From contig NW_026516229.1 in NCBI RefSeq assembly GCF_025602895.1, positions 496,001 to 560,000 of the forward strand: a DNA stretch of 64,000 nt. The letters are read 5' to 3'. Within the stretch, counting starts at the first letter, position 1; every line of letters begins with the position of its first letter. The notes below the pieces were generated by a model, which did no database searches, was not told the origin of the DNA, and saw nothing but the letters and a program-made list of their open reading frames with translations. Positions 1-11,777 of the stretch are shown one piece after another. The position numbers and the translations under genes were made by a program. Source of the stretch: Polychytrium aggregatum. Taxonomy: Eukaryota > Chytridiomycota > Chytridiomycetes > Polychytriales.

Positions 1-1560
1 CAGCGCGAAGAGTTAGCATGCTACTCGTCGACATGCGGATAAGTCCGGTTCGCCATCAGTATCGGCACGAGCCTATAAAATGCAACGATCGGTGCCGTGG
101 GTGCATATTGCAGCGCCGCCGACGTACGGAGTATTGTAGGGCATTGAGATTTGGATATTGATCTGCGTGAGGGTCAAAGTGCATGAGTAAGCACCGGCTC
201 TTGGTCAATTAGCTTACAGTCCTGATGCCGTGTATGTGTCAGGCCTACCCCAAGGGCTTGTGCTCGAGACTGAAACGACTGCATCAAGCTCGTTCCATAG
301 GTGTCGCTCTGCGGTTGTGCATGCGCATGCGGTGGGTCGGTGCGCCTTGGCGTCAGTGTGATTTGGCATTCGATCGTGTATATACCTGGGCTCGGCAGAC
401 GAGCGGCGTTTGACGAATGACGATGCAGTCTCACCGAATAGATCAATATCACGTTTCTCCAGTTGTTGGAGTATATGTAGTTGGCAATGGCTGGTCCTTG
501 GAAGTTGTCGGGAGGCAACGTGCTGGCAAGAGGAAGGCATTCCGAGATGGGAGATGGCCGTGAGCAGCAGCAATGGCCGCTTGGGGTGGCGATTGTGGCC
601 AATCACGTTGGACTCCTGAGGATCACGCTGGCGACTCACCGGAAGAAGGTAGTGTACGTGCTTTTGTCGCTCAGGGTGGTCAGACTGCACAGCATTGCCG
701 AAACGAGCGGCGAGTTCAATCAGTTGCCAGGCCACTGATTCCCAACGAGTGACACACGAACACTTACGTTGCCGATCCGGAGCACTGGGGGAGCTGATGC
801 AGATCACGGGCGACGAATGTTGTTTCCAAAGAACGATCGGGGCGCGAGAATAGGTCGAAGCTGAGCAAGCCATCACAGCATGGCTTGGGAAGGGCGGATG
901 CAGACACTTACATTGAAGTTCTTGGTGACGAGGGCGAGGGGCGAGGTCATGGACGACAGCAGTTCTCCTGCGCAATGGACTGGATGAGAGCGCAGAAGTG
1001 GGCACGACTGCTGAGAAGGCGCGAGCGCTACCAACCAACAACCCCGACGACGCCGGAGGTATTAGCCAAGTTGATGCCGTTTTGAACCGCCATATACTGG
1101 AGAAAATGGTTGGTCTATGAGTCAGCCGCCGTCATCATGGGCAGATCGTGGACCGCAAAGCCAAGACGGCGCGAAGATGGCCCGACCACGACAGACGACC
1201 AGAGCCTCCATACCTGGTTGCTCATGCTGTTGAGATGCACAGCCGAGAGTGTGATGCCGGGAAGGAGGCCTTGGGCATTCACATCCTGGACCGCCATGAG
1301 CGAGGCATTGATCGCCGAGTCGGCGATGGATGTCACTGCGAACAAATATATAGGCGACGAGCCGTAAGAAGATGCGCCGAGTCAGTGTGCAGCGGACCCG
1401 CACAACACTTTGCATGCCACACTGTCTGGACGATATCGCTCCGTCTGTTCTTACTGAGGTTGTCGGAAATCACGATCCCGATCTTCCATTGGGTGATATC
1501 GCAGAGGCCGAGCGGCATGCAGGCCACACAGGCCACGACTAGCCAACCAAAGATCTTCAT
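1..1560 (-). CDS. Venus-flytrap (ANF-receptor/class C GPCR-type) receptor, N-terminal part; truncated by window edge
   Basis: The start at 1558-1560 opens a signal peptide (MKIFGWLVVACVACMPLGLC). Nine exons join in phase: 1455-1560, 1214-1335, 1036-1096, 912-967, 768-793, 640-684, 435-522, 249-308 and 128-162. The conceptual product reads as a type-1 periplasmic-binding-like lobe: KIGIVISDN, INASLMAVQDVNAQGLLPG, GVVGVVGELLSSMTSPLALV, PQCSGSAT, LSDKSTYTTFFR, PPDNFQGPAIANYIYSNNW and SDTYGTSLMQSF. These are the landmarks of the extracellular ligand-binding domain of GABA-B-like receptors and receptor cyclases, which bind small ligands outside the cell. Exons are tiny (26-122 bp). The region below 128 was not resolved. 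The membrane domain lies outside the window, so GPCR versus cyclase cannot be decided. Confidence 0.72.
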
Positions 1561-2010
1561 CTTGTGCGGCTGTCTCGGAGCTGGGAAGAGCGATGTCTTG
1601 ATCCCAAAAGCTTCGACTGCAGGGCCCTTTCGGTCATTTTTTCTCTCCCTCCCTCCCAGTGCACTGCTCGGCGCTTGGCAGATGCACTGCCGATCATGAT
1701 GCCCGTCACCCCCAATCCAGCAAGAACATGCCCGCCAACGATGTCATCGGGCTCGGTCGTGATCAGCGCGACTGAGGATCAAGCGACTGGGGTCTGGATA
1801 CGCTCAGTCCAGGTCGACGCAGGACTCCCACGCCATCTCGATGGTATTGGATAGCAAAATATTTGATCCGCGCGTGGGAACCTCGCAGCCCGAGGCCATA
1901 CAAAACGGCTCGCTTGCCTGTCTGCTTGCCCGGCCCAACTGCTTGCTAAATCACCCGCCGTCCCATCAATCTGCCCACTCGTGCTCGCTCTGATCAAATC
2001 CCTGCCTACA
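1561..2010. other. Divergent intergenic region
   Basis: This 450-bp gap lies between the divergently transcribed receptor gene (minus) and the VOC gene (plus), so it should hold both promoters. I see a pyrimidine-rich run near 1640-1660 and no convincing gene, RNA or recognisable regulatory motif. Confidence 0.5.
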
Positions 2011-2787
2011 ATGTCCTCCAACTCCTCGCAGACGCCTTTCGCTCCATCGATCGCGATGGTGACTCTTGGCACCGCCAATGTCGAGCGAGCCACCAAGTTC
2101 TACACAGACCTCGGCTTTGTCCCCGACAAGACCATCAGCGGCCCATTCTGCCAATTCTTCCAGGTTCGCTCGCTCGTTGCTGTACCTGGGGTCCGAAGAG
2201 TTGCCCGCAGGGTTTGAGGACGAGGCTGCGTCGCCGATGATGGCATGGACTGACTGAAACTCTGCACACCCCCTTCTAGCTCAACGATATCATTCTAGTG
2301 ATCTACCCAGAGGAGGCCCTCAACAAGGTTTTTGCAGATGCTTGCCACAAAGAGATCCACAGTCAGGATCCATCGCCTGCTGTGGACCAGCCAAAGAGCA
2401 CTCTGCCCTATCGCTCTGGCCGGATGGTTTCGCATGCATGCGCGTCCAAGGAAGCTGTCGACGCCGCTTACGGGAGGGCCATTCACTCCGGGGCCACGGT
2501 GATCAAGAAGCCCGTCGACTGGACGTCCGGTGGTGGCTACGGTGGATATTTTGCTGATCCCGATGTGCGTCTCTGATGCTGCAAATGCATGAACACTTGC
2601 ATCGGCGGCGGCGCGCCGGTGCTATCGCCAAAGCGGTCATGGCCAGGCCCTCTGACGGACCATGACCATATGCCTTGACTGACTCTACCCTTATCTGTCT
2701 GTTGCCTCATAGGGCCACGTCTGGGAGGTCGTCTACTTGCCCATGTGGAAGCTGACTGCAGCAGGCGGCATGGTCATCAACGCCTGA
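2011..2787 (+). CDS. VOC superfamily (glyoxalase/bleomycin-resistance fold) protein
   Basis: Three exons (2011-2163, 2280-2564, 2713-2787) join in phase 0 to give 170 residues, the usual size of a single-domain VOC protein. The N-terminal module has the family look: MVTLGTANVERATKFYTDLG (first beta strand, helix and LGF turn). The second half has GRAIHSGATVIKKPVDWTSG, then GGYGGYFADPD and GHVWEVVYLP, which match the D.dGh.wEv strand carrying the metal-ligand Glu. VOC enzymes act on small electrophiles such as glyoxals and ring diols, or bind drugs; the substrate here cannot be inferred. I chose the ATG at 2011 because it directly precedes the conserved first strand. Introns begin at GTTCGC and GTGCGT. 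Confidence 0.82.
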
Positions 2788-3052
2788 ATAGCCCCGCTAA
2801 CGAATCGCCCGAGACATGCTTTCGCCGTGGTACTCGACTGTATGTGCCCCAAAGTTGAATAAAACCCCCTCCACTCCGTGTGGTCGCCGCCCAGTGATTT
2901 GAGAGAGGACTGCAGAGTGATGCGGTGATGCTGTGATACTGCGGGTGGTCCTCGCCGAGAGAGGACGCCTCGCTGCCACCCAGAGCTCTCGGCCAAGATC
3001 GCGAACCCAAACCGTCACCGTCGCTCTCTCGCCCGCTGGTCTATCTGCGACC

Positions 3053-5585
3053 ATGATCACAGCACCGTCTGCGCGAAGAACGTCGGCTCTTTGGAGCCGT
3101 GTGGCATCCGGCTCCATCCTGAGGGCCTCGCACCAGGCCTCCTTTGCCGATCTGTCGATTGCTGAGGTTCGTCGCTACCTACGGATCTTGCCACACACCC
3201 TTCGTCAGTCCCCAGGCATCCTGCCGCTTCCGATTGAATGGCCCGCTCTCTGGCGTCTCCTCCATCGAACCACCACCTGAACGCATGGACGATCTTCCTT
3301 CGATGTTTCCACATTCATATCGTCTAGGCTAGTCGACGTCTCAAGGAAAACTTGGCGACACCAGCGGATCTGGTCGAGTCTTGCCTCCAGCGAATCCGCG
3401 AAGCCAACCCACGCATCAATGCTGTATCCCAGCTCGTCGACCACAGCGCCCTCGCTTCAGCACCAAGCGATGCAAGCAGCAGAACCAGTATTCCTCGCAG
3501 TCCTCTTTTCGGCATCCCTCTTCTCGTCAAAGGCAACATCTGCGTCAAAGGGCTCGATACAACGTGCTCATCCGCCATGCTGAAGGGTGAGTCGCCGTTG
3601 GAAGCAAATCCGGCTGCATTTACCACACGGCCCATGCGCTTCGATGGGCAAAGGCGCTTAACACCTGATGGCTTTCCAGGCTTCCGTCCGCCATATGACG
3701 CAACAGTGGTCGACCTTCTGCGCAATCAAGGCGCCGTTGTGATGGGGCACACCAACATGGATGAGTTTGGAATGGGGTATGCTCTCCCGCAGCCGAATCG
3801 ATTAACCGATCGGATGAGACGCTTCCAGTACGGACACTAGCTTGGGTGCGACAGGAATCGACCACCCAGCACTACTTCCGATCATTCGAACTCACACATC
3901 CTCGGCGCGGCTCACTAGATCGGCAAATATCCATAGCGCAGATGGGCCCGTCCGCAATCCTCGCTCGCTTGGCCGAGTGCCTGGAGGGAGCTCTGGTGGA
4001 AGCGCTGCTGCTGTGGCCAGCGGGATGTGCTTTGCGTAAGTTGCCGGCGTTGGAGCTGTCGCCGCTGACAATCGCATGGCCATGGCTGATCAATGGGCCA
4101 ACATGGCGACGAGCCCGATTCGATTGTGATCCCCACTTTCCATCTCTATCCTCCGTTTGGTCTCCAGGGCTTTGGGGTCCGATACCGGCGGCTCTGTCCG
4201 GCTCCCAGCAGCATACTGCGGTGTTGTTGGCTTCAAGCCCTCGTACGGCAGGATTTCGCGATGGGGACTTGTTGCATATGCAAGCTCGCTGGACACAATT
4301 GGAATCCTTACCAGAACCGTAGACGATTCGCTGGTTGTCTTTGGTAAGGGCTGGTCGTGGTGCCCAGCGATCCGCACAGCTCACATTGCTGTCTCGGCCA
4401 CATTCTTACATTCCACCACGGTTTCTCTGCTGCCAGACGCGCTCGCTGTCCATGACCCCAAGGACTCGACATCTCTGAGCTTCGCCGACCCCAATATCGA
4501 CGTCGATTTTGCTGGAGGCAGTCTTCAGGGCCTCCGAATCGGAGTTCCGCAGGTAGTCGCATGGTGCTGTGGTTCGATTTGCTCCATCGCACTGCTCGCG
4601 CGGATGCATGCGAACGAACACTTGTGTTTCGACAACTGACGGCGATTTGGACGGGACTGCATCTCTATAGGAATACCACGTTCACGGCCTGGACGAGTCC
4701 ATCCTTGCGAGCTGGAGTCGGGCACTCGACGCTCTCGCTGCCCGTGGGGCAACGATCGTCCCCGTGTCCCTTCCTCATACACAGCATGCCCTTGCGTCCT
4801 ATTACACCATAGCGACAGCCGAGGCGTCGTCCAACCTCTCGCGCTACGACGGTCTTCGTTACGGATCCACAACGAACTCAGGATCTGCTGATGCGCCATC
4901 CGCCCCGCCAACTGGCGACGTTCTCTACGGCGACGTCCGCTCTCACGGTTTTGGGGCAGAGGTCAAGCGGCGAATAGTCCTTGGAACCTATATACTCTCT
5001 GCCGAGTAAGTCGATCCCCTGTTGGATTCGGCGGCGCTGTGCAAAACGATCAACATCATCCGATCGAACTGGGAAGGGCCCTGTTGGAGACGATGCTGAC
5101 GCTTTCCTCGCTGCAGAGCCTACGACTCTTACTTTCTTCAGGCCCAGAAGGTGCGGCGATTGATTCAGCAGGACTTTGACCGGGTCTTTGCACGGCGTCA
5201 TCCCCTGGTCGATCCCGCCGTCGTCCAGACGCAGGGACCATCCGACACGAATCCCAAGGTCGACGTCCTCCTGACGCCTGTATCGACCACGGTTGCTCCC
5301 GAGTTTTCCGAGTTCGGGCCGAACAAGGACCTCGATCCATCGACGCAGTTGCAAGAGTGCATGAACGATATTCTCACTGTTCCAGCCTCGCTAGCGGGTT
5401 TGCCGGCGCTGGTTATCCCTTATGGATCCAAGGACGAGGCAGTCCCCACACCGGCCGGTACTGTTGAGAATGAGCAGATACCGATTGCTCTGCAACTGAT
5501 TGGTCAATCCGGAGACGACCGACTGCTGTTCAAGATCGGCAAGGTCCTTGAAGACAGTCGTCAGTCGCCAACAGCCACAAAGTGA
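3053..5585 (+). CDS. HER2 (gatA): Glutamyl-tRNA(Gln) amidotransferase subunit A, mitochondrial (amidase signature family)
   Basis: Eight exons (3053-3166, 3328-3586, 3680-3776, 3919-4035, 4168-4343, 4437-4552, 4671-5005, 5117-5585) join in phase to 522 residues, close to fungal HER2/QRSL1. GatA releases ammonia from glutamine so that GatB can convert Glu-tRNA(Gln) to Gln-tRNA(Gln) in mitochondria. The first exon is Arg/Ser-rich without acidic residues early on, fitting a transit peptide. Amidase landmarks: the catalytic Lys in LLVKGNI (about residue 106), [23 protein letters not shown] (cis-Ser and nucleophile Ser), [19 protein letters not shown] and [15 protein letters not shown]. The last three point to GatA rather than a generic amidase. 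Oddity: the usual Asp after the catalytic Lys is Gly here (VKGN). Confidence 0.9.
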
Positions 5586-5754
5586 AACGACACACCACGG
5601 CTTTGAGATCAAGGGCTGTCTGTTTCAGGGTCCCGAATACACTCATGTATAATAGGGCTATCAGCAACGCCGCCCGCATCCGAGTCGCCGCCGTGCAATG
5701 CTGGAATGCGATACGATCCACGTTTGCCCACGGGCTCTGTTGCATCCATAGCTG

Positions 5755-6870
5755 TCACGGTGTTTCGCTGCCTTCGGATATCTCTTCGTCTGACGAATAT
5801 CGGTTGCTTTTGAACTTTCGTTTCAGCGCACTTGCTGATGATGGCCGTCGAGAGCGGTGGAGCCCCAGTTTCAAATGAGGAACCAGTGAGTCAGGGTATC
5901 GTTGTTGGGAGAGCACCGATGTGGTGGTACTGCTGCTGCTGTCCTTGCTCGGATAAGCTGCATATCGTCCCAGATTCAAGAGACCTGAGGTGCAGTGCTG
6001 GGCCTAACAGACACTTACTGAGTCCATGTCTCTGCTCGTGCGATTGCATCGACGGTCGGCGTGCAGGCATCCGAGTACTGTCCAGGCTGTACATGAACAG
6101 GGTTTAGTACGAGCGGCAAGGGGGGGATCGGGCTGGGCTTGCGTTCGAGCAAGCTTACCGAGCCATCTTGACGGGTCGCTGGGAAAAGCCCTCGATCTCC
6201 CTAACGATCTCGCTGACAGCTTTCCGCTTCCAGGTGCTCCGGGTTGGTGGGGACAGCGAATCGTTGTTGCTGCTGCTGCTGCTGTCGCCGATTTGTGTGG
6301 AGGCATCCGCCATAGTTGGCCGACGACAGGGCCCGGTGCCGCTGAGCTGCAGATGGCAGCGACACAGCATTGCGGGCTCGGCTGGGGGATCGTCGGGGCC
6401 GGCCCACATTCTCGACCAGATCTGGTGAGGCACAAAACTGGTTGGGTCAGCCAGGACGAGCGGGCCATGAGGGACATCGGCGGTACAGGCTGGTCCGATG
6501 CATGGACAAGACACGAATGAAATAGCCATATTGATGCAGCCATCTGTGGCTGCGTCGATATGAGGGTACCTTGCCGAGCCAGCCCTCCTGCCGTGCAGGC
6601 GGGTCGGTCGCTGTTGGAATCGGAACGATAGGATGCCGCCATAGCGGAGCTTGCTCGTGATTGTCCGTCATTTGGACAGAAGCATGTCGTCTGGGGTCGC
6701 AGCAAGAGGGCGGGCTGATACGTGAGCGGCCCGGACGGCTATCGACGCTGGAGACGTATGTCGATGCAGACTTTGCTGGATGTGCGAGATCAGACGCACC
6801 CTGGGACGAAGGTGGAAATCGAGCGCCAGCGGGTTTGGCCCTCGTTTTGGCCCAGTGACCCGCATCGGCG
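5755..6870 (-). CDS. Small Ser/Arg-rich hypothetical protein; structure only partly resolved
   Basis: I do not recognise this gene. Four minus-strand exons look coding. From 3' to 5' they are 5755-5834 (ends SSDEEISEGSETP, stop), 6019-6086, 6159-6421 (STWKRKAVSEIVREIEGFSQ, with a poly-Ser run) and 6570 to about 6747 or further (MTDNHEQAPLWRHPIVPIPT). Donors GTAAGT, GTAAGC and GTACCC and the matching acceptors keep phase between these four. The 5' end is not solved: two reading frames upstream of 6747 both look coding and I could not join them cleanly. The product would be basic, disordered and without a recognisable domain. It lies just downstream of the ABI-like gene on the same strand. Confidence 0.35.
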
Positions 6871-7081
6871 ACTCCTCAACATCCCCAGCCCGGCTCTCCA
6901 GCTCGCTGGTGCTGGTGCTGGCATTTCTGGGATGCAAGCGCACCATCGGCTCCGGAGGATGACAGATGTATGTTTCATTTTCGAAGCCTGTAGAAACAGT
7001 TGTAGCCACACGGCCGTCCCGCACCCCACTCCATTCTGGCTCCAACAGAAACGCATGTCGTGTCCGGATCGTTTACGGCAT

Positions 7082-10000
7082 CTAGAGCAGCTGGATGAAC
7101 GATTGCGGAAAGATTCCTGCCGCCGTTCCGTCCTCGGTTTCGCCATAGGTCCACCCCTTTCCGTAGTCGTGGATGAGCACACGGTAGTTAGCGCCCTGGA
7201 TGAGCTTGAGCTGTCCCTCGCCGGCTGGCGTATAATCAGCGAGTGCACGAGCAAACACTTTGACGGGAGCTGTTGATGCGCATGTTCCAGGGGAGGAGTT
7301 TGGGTTGGGTTGGGCCAAAGTAAGTCACACTGCCTTGTTGGATCCGCGGCAGACATGTTTGACATGCAAAGGCCCGAGCAATCCATGCAACTTACGCGGA
7401 GGAGGAGGGGTATCCGGAATCGGAGGGAGCGTTGGAGCTTGGCCCGGAACCGGCGGCGGGGTACCTTCCGAGGCAACCGGGCCAGTGCTAGCGGAACTAA
7501 GGCGGTTCATGCTGCTGGTGCTGGGGCTCTTGGCCGGAGTCCTCACAGGGCTGGGGGCGGTCGAGCTTCGAGCTGGGCTGAGACCCGGTCCCTTGAGCTT
7601 CGGCACAGAGCCGGTCTGGCCCTGAGCCTGTGCCTGGGATTTGGCCAGCTCCAGCTTCTCTTTGAAGGACAGTGGAGCTGAGCGCAGAGGACCGGTGGAA
7701 AGCAGGCGCGAGCAGAGACATCAGCCGCAGGAAGTGATTTTGATGTGTCTGCCTAAACGCCCTCGATGCCATGGAAAGTGAGACCACTTACCGGCCACAG
7801 CCGCCGCCTCGGATTTCGCAGGCGAGGGCAAACTCGGGCTTGATGGGCTGGCGATGCCTGTGCAGGACACTTTGGTAGTCAGATGTGGCATGGGCAAAGT
7901 AAAAGATGCTGCATGTCGGGGCTGTCCGATACTCACCCTCCTTTCTTGCGCTGAGCTTTGCCTTGAGCGCTGACTGAAAGTCCATGGCGGGCGCCGGCTC
8001 GGGCTTTGAAGGCGAAGCAGCGGCAGGGGAAGGTGTCTCTGAATCGGCCTCTGGTACGTCGTCGGGAATGGAGTGGGCAGTGTCAGCCACAAGAGAGTGC
8101 CCCGCCTCGCTGAATATCCTTCGGTGAGGGGACGATGATGCACATGCACCACGACTTACTCTCGGCTCGCTTCTTGAGTTTGAGCTTGAGCTGATCTTGG
8201 AACGATAGACCTGCGCCCTCATCTTCGGAAGGAGGTGCCTTCGCAGCTGCCGGACTGGGTGCGCTCTTTGCAGGCTCTGCTGACCACACCAGAGTCAGGA
8301 GCACAGTCAGACTCGGAACACCAATGGCCAATTCTCCCAATAGCAGGCAATCACGAGTGAGGGCTCAAGCTATATCCCACCCTCGATTTCGATTTTCTTC
8401 TCAGATCGCTTCTTGGCGGCCATGAGAAGCTGCTCCTGGAGTGTGATTCCTCCGCCGCCAGCAGCTGCAGAGCTGGGTGGAGGCGGAGCGGCACCAACAT
8501 CGACCCTCGAGCCTGTACAGATCATCAAATGTCAGAGGGCAAGATCAACCAAACTTTGGGCACGGACGGCCAACTGACCTTCTTTCTTTTTCTTCAAAGC
8601 GTTCTGAAGCTGTGAATTGAGAGACGATCCGCCCTGATCGCCGTCTGAGCAAGCGAAATCTATCAGTCACATGTGAAGCAGACTGGAGAGAGCCGTCTCT
8701 CCTATCGTTGGCTCAGCGACTTGTACCTTCGCCCGGAGGGGCTGGAGGAGCTGGAGGAGCTGGAGCCGGAGCTAGACGAGTCGATGTCGCTGCGTTAGTA
8801 TATATTCGGCATTGGGCGGTCCTGCGTACTAGTCACCACAAGATGGGCCTACCAGCGCTGCCAAGTGAAGGTGGTGGTGGTGGTGGCGGGCCTGTCCAGT
8901 GGAATTACTAACAGGCATCGGCATGGCTACGGATATCCAGAAGCGCAGTGCACAAGACCAGACTGCAGATACGACCCACATCGACCTACCGCCAGACAGG
9001 GCGCGGGACAAAGGCGGCGGAGGCGGCGGGACTGGTATAAGCGGGTATATGTTGACTTGTATCAGTAAAGCGATGGTCTGACAAGACAGTATGTCTCGGC
9101 ATTGAGTGATGTCACGGTCGTCGGCGGACATGCATGTGTACTGATACGAGGCAACCAGAGTAGCCTAGGGGTTAGTCGGCAAATCGACGGCTGTTCCTTA
9201 CCGCCTCCTGACACAGCGGGCCCTGGTGGAGGCGGTGGTGGGGGTCCTGCATATCCGTGATACGAATACAAGAGAGTTAGTTCGCCGGTCTCGATCGAGG
9301 AGTGACTCGGATGCACCAGCGGATACGAGTCTGAGGTATGGTCGCACCAGAGCCTGTCTTTGGGGCTAGTGGAGGAATCGGTGGAGGAGGCGGCCCTGCA
9401 GCTGGGGCTTTTGCTTGACCAGCGGATATGGTCGGAGGCGCAGGGGGTGGGGCCGGGGCCGACTTTGCTGCAGGAGCGAGAGGGGGTGGCGGAGGCGCAG
9501 CCTTGCTTGGGCCAGGGGGAGCGGCTGGCGGGGCTGGTGGTGGGGCCGGGGCCGAGCTCGATGGCGGTGGTGGAGGCGGTGGAACCGATGCGGGTGCTGG
9601 TGCTGATGCTGTTCCTGTTGTTGGAGACCTTGGCGCCATAGCAGCAAGAGGAGGAGGAGGAGGGGGAGGTGCTGAGGGTCCAGCGGAAGGAGGTGCCGGG
9701 GAGACCGACAGAGGCGATGCGGCTGGAGGCAGTGCCGGTGGCGGAGGAGCAGCGACAGGAGCAGGTGGAGCAGGTGGAGCAGGAGCACCGACACTTGTGC
9801 CAGCCGACGGGAGAGGAGGTGGAGGGGGCGTAGCTGCAGGAGCAGGGAAAGCTTGTGCTTGCAGAGGCGACGATACCGCTGCAGAGGAATGAATGTGGGC
9901 CATTAGCAGCGGTTTTACGACGAGGAGACAGATCGATGGTGATGAGAATACGATCGGCAGACGTTGTGCGTGATGTGCAATTAAGATACCTGGACCGGTA

Positions 10001-11273
10001 ACACTCGGCGACCGAGAGGCCCACGGGGCTGTGGGGGAAACGCTGGATCGAGTTGATGATGCTTGAAGCGTGCCGGGCGGCTGAAAGGACGAGCCTTCTG
10101 TCGCCAGTGGCGACGAGATAATCAGCGGTGTTTCAGGCACGAAGCCTGCAGATGGGATGCAGTCGCAGCAAAGGGGGCAGTCAGTCAATTACACCTCAAC
10201 CCCAACGACGCGGCTGCGGCGGGGAAGGATCTCGATAGTACATCGCTCTCGCAATTACCAGAAGATGCCGCTTGGGCGATGGGCATCGGATCGGCCAGGT
10301 TGCTCATCAATAAATCGATCCAGCCGGTGTTGGAGATGGCGACAGAGCTCGGCACTCCGTCCCGAATATGCGGACGAGAAGCATCGGCTGCGTTGCCAAA
10401 CGCATCGTCACGAGCGGGACCAAAGTGGTGCGGCCGCAGCATTGCGCTGAGAGGGGCGGTCCCGCCACTGCCAAAGGAGGACCGTCGAGCTCCAGGAGAA
10501 CTCTGTTGGGCCCACGGATGGGGCGTGCCGTCTCTCGGCGCTGATTCCTCTGTTGCCGAAGCGATGGGGCCGAGACACTCAAGGTCGGTGCGCAAGTTCG
10601 GGGGCTGGAAAGCGTATGGGAAAGTATCTAACGCAGCCGAGGTGGAGCGGTCGAGGCCGCAGCACGAAGGGATGCGTGAGTGCGTGGGATAACGGCGTGA
10701 GAACTGAGTTGCAGAAATGGCGACAGGGACGAACATTCGCCTGCAATAGAGCCAACCTTACCGTTTCGACCCAAGACTCTCTTCCTGTCCGCGAGCTTGG
10801 GTTCGGAGGGCTGACTTTTGGAAAAAATCTGCTGGTGTGCCAACAGATCCAGCTCGGTCTCGAATCGCTGGAGTAGCCACAATCAGTGGGCGAATCGGCC
10901 GGATGATCAAGCGTTGCGGATTGCAATGCTGGCGACACTGATGTGCCGCGTTCAGTTGGCTCACCTTGCTCACGAGGTTTGCACCCTTGCTGATGCGATC
11001 GATGGCCTTGCTCTGCCGATCCATGGCCTGCTGGAGGGCCAGCGTGGACGCATCGAGCCGCTTGGCAATGTCGAGCAGGATCTGTTCGGCCTGGGAGCGG
11101 GCGCGACCAAATACTTCGACATATTTGTCACGGTCCGAACGAATGGCGGCGTAGTTGGCCTCGCATTCAGCGGCGACGGCCTTCAGCTGGTCATGAAAGC
11201 CAAGGAATGGGGTCGCGGCTTCTGCAGAAGACGCAGGCTGGGTCTCTGTCGATGGTGCTTCGGTGGTGTCCAT
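7082..11273 (-). CDS. ABI-like actin regulator: N-terminal coiled coil, proline-rich linker with five helical repeats, C-terminal SH3
   Basis: Sixteen exons join in phase to 897 residues: 10965-11273, 10762-10867, 10193-10627, 9990-10145, 9348-9878, 9202-9246, 8990-9031, 8853-8891, 8727-8789, 8579-8644, 8381-8512, 8160-8279, 7937-8050, 7792-7857, 7396-7677 and 7082-7269. Residues 1-140 form a coiled coil (LKAVAAECEANYAA, then QSKAIDRI) that resembles the Abl-interactor (ABI) subunit of the SCAR/WAVE complex. The middle is Ser-rich and then poly-Pro (profilin/SH3 ligands). Five motifs of the type LSFQDQLKLKLKKRAE follow. The last 60 residues are an SH3 domain (ALADYTPAGEGQLKLIQGA, GKGWTYGE, GIFPQSFIQLL). 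The coiled coil-Pro-SH3 order fits ABI; the repeats do not, and a verprolin/WIP-like role is the alternative. The acceptor of exon 4 requires a weak GTAATT donor in exon 3. Confidence 0.6.
7396..8644 (-). repeat. Five-fold helical motif array (WH2/GAB-like) encoded by successive exons
   Basis: One copy of a 14-16 residue amphipathic, Lys/Arg-ending motif is encoded in each of five exons: SSLNSQLQNALKKKKE (8579-8644), TLQEQLLMAAKKRSEKK (8381-8512), LSFQDQLKLKLKKRAE (8160-8279), MDFQSALKAKLSARKE (7937-8050) and LSFKEKLELAKSQAQ (7396-7677). The shared pattern is hydrophobic-x-x-x-Leu-x-x-x-Leu/Ala followed by basic residues. It resembles the G-actin-binding helix of WH2 or of the Ena/VASP EVH2 region, although the canonical LKK(T/V) ending is missing. 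The function is inferred from this resemblance only. Confidence 0.5.
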
Positions 11274-11777
11274 GGCGATGGTCCAGGCTCAGAGACGCGA
11301 TGGCCAAGTATTCGAGTCGTAATGGCGGCTGCTTCGTGCCAGGGGCGGGCGAGAGATGAGCAAAGCGAGAGTGATGGCTGGAAAAGGTCGAAATCGTTGG
11401 GAGAGAGGGAAAAGCGGGCGCCCCAATCACGACAGCGGATCAGTGCAATGTATCGAGAGAGCCGAAGCAGACAATGCGTGGATGACGTATGTTGGGCTGA
11501 TTTCATGACCACAACCAGAGGAAGCTGGCTCGCTTGATGGGTCGTAGCAACCCATTCTCGACGAGCATTGTTTCCAGCGAAGATGCTCTTTGCCCGCAGT
11601 TGTAAGGACGTTGCCTTCTCACACCATCGAATATTCAAAGTGGAACCGGCTGTCCCATTTGCCTGTGTCCAGCGCGATGGATCCCACGGCACTCGCCAAT
11701 ATCAAATCATAGATTTATGTCAACGCAAAGTACCGAGCAGATGCCTTGCGGCACATTCCAGTGACTCGACAAGGCAC
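11274..11777. other. Intergenic region upstream of the ABI-like gene
   Basis: This 500-bp gap separates two minus-strand genes. It holds the 3' flank of the coiled-coil gene and the promoter and 5' leader of the ABI-like gene. I see no convincing ORF, RNA gene or repeat in it. Confidence 0.5.

Noticed and set aside
214-1041. 275-codon minus-strand ORF as a single gene
   Set aside because: It is a chance concatenation of several introns and out-of-frame exons of the receptor gene.
6722-7276. 184-codon plus-strand ORF opposite the SH3 exon
   Set aside because: Antisense shadow of a well-supported SH3 domain and its flank.
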